Shown one piece after another: positions 59,677 through 64,000 of a stretch of DNA of 64,000 bases. Made by a program: the position numbers and the translations under genes. Position 1 is the stretch's first letter. Each line of letters starts with the position of its first letter. Under the pieces are notes generated by a model. It saw only the letters and a list, made by a program, of their open reading frames with translations. It was not told the origin of the DNA and did not search any database. Origin of the DNA: Cellvibrio fontiphilus_A (GTDB taxonomy: Bacteria > Pseudomonadota > Gammaproteobacteria > Pseudomonadales > Cellvibrionaceae); the NCBI RefSeq assembly GCF_042646205.1, contig NZ_JBHRTF010000002.1, positions 682,001-746,000 of the forward strand, in the 5' to 3' direction.

Positions 59677-60477
59677 ATGACCGAATTATTCCCTGCCGCC
59701 GAGGCAGCAACAGTATTAGTGGCACGGCGCATTGCCGGAACCCAGGGCGAGCGCCTGGCGCCGGTTTGTCGCCCGCAAAACCTTGAACAAGCGCTGGCGA
59801 TTCAAGCCGCTGTGAGCGAGCAGTGGTGCGCGCAAATGGACGACAGTATCGGCGGCTGGAAGTGCCTGTTGCCGCCGGAAGGCAAGCTGATTGTCGGCCC
59901 CATTTATACCCGCACTATAGATTCAGTTCCGCCGGTGAGCCTGTGGACTAAAACCACAGCCGAGGGCGAGCGTGCGCGCATTGAACCTGAGTTGGCGTTT
60001 TTCTTCGGCAAGGATTTACCCGCGCGCGCCGAGCCTTACACCGCCGAAGAGGTGGATGCCGCCATCGCCCGCACCCATATGGCGCTGGAGCTGATCAACA
60101 GTCGCTACACCGATCCGGGCAGCTGTGAATTTCCTGAAATGCTCGCCGATGGGTTGGTGAACCAGGGTTTGTTTATCGGCCCTGAAATTGATTCCGCCAG
60201 CGCACGTATGGCCAGTAGTTTTACCGTCACCATGACCTGCGCCAACGGCGAGGTGATTGAGCGTCAGGGCCAGCACCCCAATACCCATCCGCGCGCGCCA
60301 CTCTATTGGTTGGCGGAATTTCTGCGCAGCCGCGGCGAGGGCATAGTCGCCGGGCAGGCGGTGATTACCGGTTCCTACGCCGGCGTGATTGAAGTGCCGG
60401 TGAATAGCGCGATCAAGATCGACTATGCTGGTTTGGGCAGTATGGAAGTCAGTTTTACCCCAAGGAAGGTAAATTAA
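59677..60477 (+). CDS. 2-keto-4-pentenoate hydratase-like protein (FAH superfamily)
   Basis: A 266-residue protein of the fumarylacetoacetate hydrolase fold. The visible motifs are GGWKCLLPPEGKLIVGPIYT, IEPELAFFFGKDLPAR (the metal-binding Glu-x-Glu region), THMALELINSRYTDPG and GQAVITGSYAGVIEVP. Such enzymes hydrate 2-oxopent-4-enoate or related acids in aromatic catabolism, but no meta-cleavage gene is nearby. ATG 59677 is chosen because the frame upstream lies in intergenic sequence. It leads a three-gene operon with a thioesterase (gap 9 bp) and a ZIP transporter. Confidence 0.85.
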   Translation: MTELFPAAEAATVLVARRIAGTQGERLAPVCRPQNLEQALAIQAAVSEQWCAQMDDSIGGWKCLLPPEGKLIVGPIYTRTIDSVPPVSLWTKTTAEGERARIEPELAFFFGKDLPARAEPYTAEEVDAAIARTHMALELINSRYTDPGSCEFPEMLADGLVNQGLFIGPEIDSASARMASSFTVTMTCANGEVIERQGQHPNTHPRAPLYWLAEFLRSRGEGIVAGQAVITGSYAGVIEVPVNSAIKIDYAGLGSMEVSFTPRKVN

Positions 60478-60486
60478 GGAGCCATT

Positions 60487-60900
60487 ATGAGCAATGACAT
60501 CAACAAACCCTTCTATTCCTGTGAAATTCCCGTGCGCTGGGGCGATATGGATGCCTATGGCCATGTGAACAACACCCTCTACTTTCGCTATTTTGAAGAG
60601 GCGCGTTTCCAGTGGATGCTGGACAAAGGCCTGCCGCTCAAAAGCGATACCCACCCGGTGGTGGTGACCATTGGCTGCACCTTTATGCGCCCCATTTTTC
60701 ACCCGGAATTGCTGCGTATCGATGTGTTTCTGAGTGAGCCGGGGCGCTCCAGTTTTATGGTCAAGTACCTGGTGTATACCCAATCCCAGCCGGATACACC
60801 GGCGGCAGAAGGCTATTCCAAGGTGGTCTGGGTGAGTGCGGCGGATGGTAAATCCGTCCCCTTACCGGACAATGTGCGCTGCTGGTTTGACCCGCAGTGA
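60487..60900 (+). CDS. Hot-dog fold acyl-CoA thioesterase (YbgC/4HBT-like)
   Basis: A 137-residue thioesterase with the family signature RWGDMDAYGHVNNTLYFRYFEEARFQW (catalytic Asp in WGDMDAYGHVNN), then VVVTIGCTFMRPIF and FMVKYLVYT. It should hydrolyse short acyl- or aryl-CoA esters. It has an AAGGAG Shine-Dalgarno. Its end overlaps the ZIP gene start by four bases (GTGA). The substrate is unknown. Confidence 0.9.
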   Translation: MSNDINKPFYSCEIPVRWGDMDAYGHVNNTLYFRYFEEARFQWMLDKGLPLKSDTHPVVVTIGCTFMRPIFHPELLRIDVFLSEPGRSSFMVKYLVYTQSQPDTPAAEGYSKVVWVSAADGKSVPLPDNVRCWFDPQ

Positions 60901-61646
60901 TACCGGCATGGCTGGAGGCGGGGTTTTGGGGCTTTATCGCCTCCAGTGCGCTGTTGATCGGCGCGCTCTTGGGGTGGTTTATCCGCTTTTCGCCCAAAGT
61001 CGTGGCTTATGTGATGGCTTTTGGCAGCGGCATCCTGATGGCGGCTCTGAGTTTTGAACTGGTGGGTGAGGCCCGCGAGCAGGCCGGTATCGGCTGGTTG
61101 GCGGCGGGGTTTATGGCCGGGGCGCTGCTGTTTTCAGCGGTTAACCGACGCCTCAACAGCCCGGGGGTCAAACACCGCAAACGCTCCCACACCCAGCAAC
61201 CGGCGGCAGAAAATACCGGTGTAGCCATAGCCGCCGGCACCTTGCTGGATGGTATCCCCGAATCCATCGCCATAGGTTTGTTGGTGGCGAGCGGCGGCAA
61301 ACTCAGCTTGGCTACCATCGCTGCGATTTTTATCTCCAATATCCCCGAAGCCCTGTCCAGTACCGCCGGTATGCGCCGCGCCGGGCGCAGCGGCTGGTTT
61401 ATGCTGCGCCTCTGGGGTGGAATAGCGCTCTGTTCAGGGGTATTTGCCATTCTGGGTGCGGTGTTTTTTGGCAATGCCCCGCTGCAGGTAAAAGCGCTGA
61501 TCAGCTGCATTGCCGCGGGCGGTATTTTTGCGATGGTGGTGGAGACCATGATCCCCGAAGCATTTGCCGAGACCCATGAAATGTCCGGTTTGATGGCCGC
61601 CTTCGGATTTGTGGCGGCGCTGGCGCTACAGCTGTTGGAACTGTAA
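60897..61646 (+). CDS. ZIP family metal transporter
   Basis: A 249-residue integral membrane protein with about eight hydrophobic helices. The signature helices are VAIAAGTLLDGIPESIAIGL (His-free DGIPES form of the ZIP metal site) and ISNIPEALSSTAGMRRAG, with AGGIFAMVVETMIPEAFAE near the C-terminus. The motif NIPEA with Glu is kept. ZIP proteins import zinc, manganese or iron, though several bacterial members have other substrates. The start is GTG, overlapping the thioesterase. Its coupling to two enzyme genes has no obvious explanation. Confidence 0.87.
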   Translation: MIPAWLEAGFWGFIASSALLIGALLGWFIRFSPKVVAYVMAFGSGILMAALSFELVGEAREQAGIGWLAAGFMAGALLFSAVNRRLNSPGVKHRKRSHTQQPAAENTGVAIAAGTLLDGIPESIAIGLLVASGGKLSLATIAAIFISNIPEALSSTAGMRRAGRSGWFMLRLWGGIALCSGVFAILGAVFFGNAPLQVKALISCIAAGGIFAMVVETMIPEAFAETHEMSGLMAAFGFVAALALQLLEL

Positions 61647-61811
61647 AAAAACGCGCCATTAAACCGGTGGTAAGTTGCAGTTGCATGACAAAAATGGCCA
61701 ATTGCCAGCGCCGTTAAAAATATAAAAAAATCTGTCCCCTTTTGCGTTCCAGCGCTCTCTTGGTAGTTGCCAGAGGCTTTGCAGCCACTACAACTAACCA
61801 GAGAGAGACCC

Positions 61812-64000
61812 ATGAAAACCGCATTTTTTCCCGCTAATTTGTTATCCCTTGCTATTGGCAGCCTGACCCTGATTGGCCTGCCTGCCTTTTCCCAAAACAC
61901 GGTGTCCCAAACCGGCGCCGCGCAAACTGACCTGCTCGAAGAAGTGGTCGTGCAAGGTTCTTACAGCCGGAGTTTGCAATCCGCGCTGGACACCAAACGC
62001 AACGCCGTGGGCGTGGTGGATGCCATCGCCGCGGAAGATATCGGCAAGTTCCCTGCACACAATATCGCCGAAGCCCTGCAGCGGGTGACCGGGGTGGCGG
62101 TAGTGCGCGACCGTGGCGAAGGTGTGTATGTGCGCGTGCGCGGCCTGGGTTCCAACTTTCAGGTGACCAGCCTCAATAGCCGCGCTATGGCGGTGAATGA
62201 AAACGTGCGTACCTCCGGGCAATTTGGCCGCCAGTTCCGTTTTGACACCTTGCCTGCCGAGCTGGTGTCCAGCGTGGAAGTGATCAAAAGCCCCACCGCC
62301 GATTTGGATGAAGGCGCCATCGGCGGCACGGTGAATATCAAAACCTTCAAGCCGCTGGATTTGGACGGCAGCAAATACACCGGCTCGCTGCAGGCCAGCC
62401 ATTCTGAATTAGCCGATAAAACCGACCCGCGCCTGTCCGGTTTGGCGAGTTGGAGCAACAGCGACAACACCTTTGGCGCGCTGGTTTCCGCCGCCTACGC
62501 CGAGCGCAGTGTGCGGCAGGATCGCTCGCTCAACTTTGGCTGGAGCCAATCCACCGGTATCGATACTGACGGTGACGGCAGCGCCGATTCCGGCCCCATC
62601 ATCACCCCCGGTGGTATTCGCCCGACCCTCGAACTGGAAGACCGTGAGCGCATGGGTATCGCCTCGGCCCTGCAGTGGCGCCCGAGTGACATAGCCGAAG
62701 TGAACTTCGATATTTTCTACGTCGATCAAACGGTGAACTACGACGAATTCACCTACAGCGCAGATTACAACCTCAACAAACTCACTCCCGGTTCGGCGGT
62801 GATTCGCAACGGCGCGCTAATTGGCGGCTCCACCACCGATGGCGCGGTACAAATCGGCCGCGAAAGTTCGGGCATCAACGACGAAAACCTGGCGCTGGGC
62901 TTAAACGGCGCGCTTTATCTGGGCAACTGGAAACTCTCCGGCGACCTGTTCCATTCCACCGCCGACAGCGAAGATGCCGACCCGATTATCCGCACCCGTT
63001 TCCGTCGCACCAGCGGCGTGGCCTTTGATTTCTACTTCCCCAAGGTGGATGGCGACTCGGTGCCCAGCATCACCTACAAAAACGCTGACCTGACTGACCC
63101 CGAGCAGTGGTTGGGGCGCCGTTTGGAGTGGCGCACTATTCGCGCCGAAGACGAAGAGCAGGCGATTAAGTTCGATGCCGAGCGCGAGTTGAATGTCGCC
63201 GGCCTCACCAAATTCACCACCGGGGTAAAACTGCGCGAGCGCTCGCGCGACTATTTCCGCCGCGATTTGGTGCTGGTGAATGGCATAGAAGGCGAGGTGT
63301 TTGATGAGAGCTACTTTGAAGCCTTCCCGGTGAGCGGTTTCCTCGGCGATGCCAAGGGCGAATTCCCTACGGTGTGGTTGGTGCCGGACGAGAGCAAATT
63401 CTGGAGCAACTACCCCAGCGCGACTGATTTGGCAGCGCCGCTATCCTCGGGTGATTTACGCAACTCCTACCGCATCGAGGAGTCCATCACCTCGGCCTAT
63501 GCGATGCTGGATATGGAGCACCAGCTGGGCGGTCTGCCGCTCAAGGGTAATGTTGGGGTGCGTGTCGCTCAAACTGAACAGACCTCCTCCGGCCATGCCT
63601 CGGTGGGCGGCGTGACCACCCCGGTGAGTTTTGATGAGGACTATACCGATGTGCTGCCCTCCGCCAACTTCACCCTCAATTGGACCGACGATTTGCTCAC
63701 CCGCGCCGCTGCCGCCAAGGTAATTACCCGCCCGGACTTGCAGGACATGGCACCGCGCCTGACTTTTAACTCCGGCGATGTGAACACCGCCAGCGGCGGC
63801 AACCCGCTGCTCAACCCCTTTGAAGCCTGGCAGTACGACCTGACGCTGGAATGGTATCTGGACAAGGTCACTGCGCTCTCGGCGGGTGTTTTCTACAAGG
63901 ACATTTCCACCTTTATCCAAACCCAAAAGTCAGATTTGCTGTTCAACGGCGTGGTGTATGAACTCAGCTCCAAGGTCAACGGCTCCAACGCCGAAGTGAC
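61812..64000 (+). CDS. TonB-dependent receptor of the Xanthomonas/Caulobacter type (cut by window edge)
   Basis: The frame is open from ATG 61812 to the right edge, giving 729 codons without stop. A signal peptide (about 1-32, ending PAFSQ) is followed by a possible TonB box EEVVVQGSY, then a plug domain (about 60-170) with GKFPAHNIAEALQRVTGVAV, VRVRGLGSNFQVTSLNSRAM (VRVRGLGSNF) and VEVIKSPTADLDEGAIGGTV. Barrel strands follow. This sequence pattern is that of the large TonB-Xanth-Caul receptor group, many of which import plant-derived oligosaccharides. Substrate-specific neighbours would lie beyond the window. It follows the ZIP gene by 165 bp. Confidence 0.92.
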   Translation, partial: MKTAFFPANLLSLAIGSLTLIGLPAFSQNTVSQTGAAQTDLLEEVVVQGSYSRSLQSALDTKRNAVGVVDAIAAEDIGKFPAHNIAEALQRVTGVAVVRDRGEGVYVRVRGLGSNFQVTSLNSRAMAVNENVRTSGQFGRQFRFDTLPAELVSSVEVIKSPTADLDEGAIGGTVNIKTFKPLDLDGSKYTGSLQASHSELADKTDPRLSGLASWSNSDNTFGALVSAAYAERSVRQDRSLNFGWSQSTGIDTDGDGSADSGPIITPGGIRPTLELEDRERMGIASALQWRPSDIAEVNFDIFYVDQTVNYDEFTYSADYNLNKLTPGSAVIRNGALIGGSTTDGAVQIGRESSGINDENLALGLNGALYLGNWKLSGDLFHSTADSEDADPIIRTRFRRTSGVAFDFYFPKVDGDSVPSITYKNADLTDPEQWLGRRLEWRTIRAEDEEQAIKFDAERELNVAGLTKFTTGVKLRERSRDYFRRDLVLVNGIEGEVFDESYFEAFPVSGFLGDAKGEFPTVWLVPDESKFWSNYPSATDLAAPLSSGDLRNSYRIEESITSAYAMLDMEHQLGGLPLKGNVGVRVAQTEQTSSGHASVGGVTTPVSFDEDYTDVLPSANFTLNWTDDLLTRAAAAKVITRPDLQDMAPRLTFNSGDVNTASGGNPLLNPFEAWQYDLTLEWYLDKVTALSAGVFYKDISTFIQTQKSDLLFNGVVYELSSKVNGSNAEV

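Noticed and set aside
60016..60783. 255-residue open frame on the minus strand
   Set aside because: It runs antisense across the hydratase and thioesterase genes, both with clear family motifs.
61007..61900. 297-residue open frame on the minus strand
   Set aside because: It is antisense to the ZIP transporter and the start of the receptor gene; no recognisable domain.
1..64000. tRNA, rRNA, CRISPR array or insertion sequence
   Set aside because: I looked in the gaps for T-loop motifs, regularly spaced repeats, transposase motifs and terminal inverted repeats and found none.

Overview
The window reads as a chromosomal segment of a gammaproteobacterium of the order Cellvibrionales, most likely Cellvibrio or a close relative. 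Two things suggest this. The backbone gene order closely follows Pseudomonas (pilG-K/chpA, gshB, tonB3, yqgE, ruvX, pilU/pilT, yggS, proC, yggT, metX/metW, rdgB, hemW; crc/pyrE; coaBC, algC, argB; ftsY-E-X-rpoH; oxyR...recG). There is also a secreted protein with three CBM6-like modules joined by serine-rich linkers, a style typical of polysaccharide-degrading Cellvibrio and Saccharophagus. This assignment is inference from gene content; no database was searched.

Layout. 1-6465 (minus): the type IV pilus chemosensory operon pilG-pilH-pilI-pilJ-pilK-chpA, with chpA cut by the left edge. 6804-9783 (plus): gshB, tonB3, yqgE, ruvX. 9864-12101 (minus): the twitching motors pilT and pilU. 12176-14405 (plus): yggS, proC, yggT. 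14535-22755: an accessory island made of an ECF sigma factor and anti-sigma pair, a DUF4331 protein, a lipoprotein, a TPR protein, a HupE/UreJ-like membrane protein and a TonB-dependent receptor. 22856-29064: a dynamin-like GTPase, metX-metW, a DUF4426 protein, rdgB and hemW. 29117-32422: small exported proteins, crc, pyrE and a DUF4124 protein. 32457-37876 (minus): coaBC-algC-argB-slmA. 38114-43036 (plus): radC, a diguanylate cyclase, rpmB-rpmG, an HDOD protein and mutM. Then coaD (minus), the CBM6 protein (plus) and rsmD (minus). 46729-53055 (plus): ftsY-ftsE-ftsX, rpoH, a DUF423 protein, trmB and an OmpA-family protein. An SDR protein follows on minus. 54126-57794: oxyR, a parDE toxin-antitoxin pair, recG. 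58103 to the end: a YbaK-like/HDOD fusion, a hydratase-thioesterase-ZIP operon and a truncated Xanthomonas/Caulobacter-type TonB-dependent receptor.

The most interesting region is the ECF island. The same bipartite element, TTGAATCC-N12-GAGCCGT, lies upstream of the sigma gene (14535-14561) and upstream of the DUF4331 gene (16003-16029), with identical spacing. I read it as the promoter of this sigma factor, which would then control itself and the downstream outer-membrane, periplasmic and inner-membrane genes. The HupE-like protein carries a perfect EF-hand loop in its exported domain. Together these suggest a regulated envelope uptake or sensing system, probably metal-related, whose substrate cannot be read from sequence.

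Other points of note are a parDE module inside the oxyR-recG neighbourhood with 10-bp-phased operator-like repeats; the absence of dut between coaBC and algC; a cytoplasmic GspE/MshE-N-like domain in front of the membrane segment of the CBM6 protein; and a Crc protein with a degenerate nuclease active site. I found no tRNA, rRNA, CRISPR array or insertion sequence.
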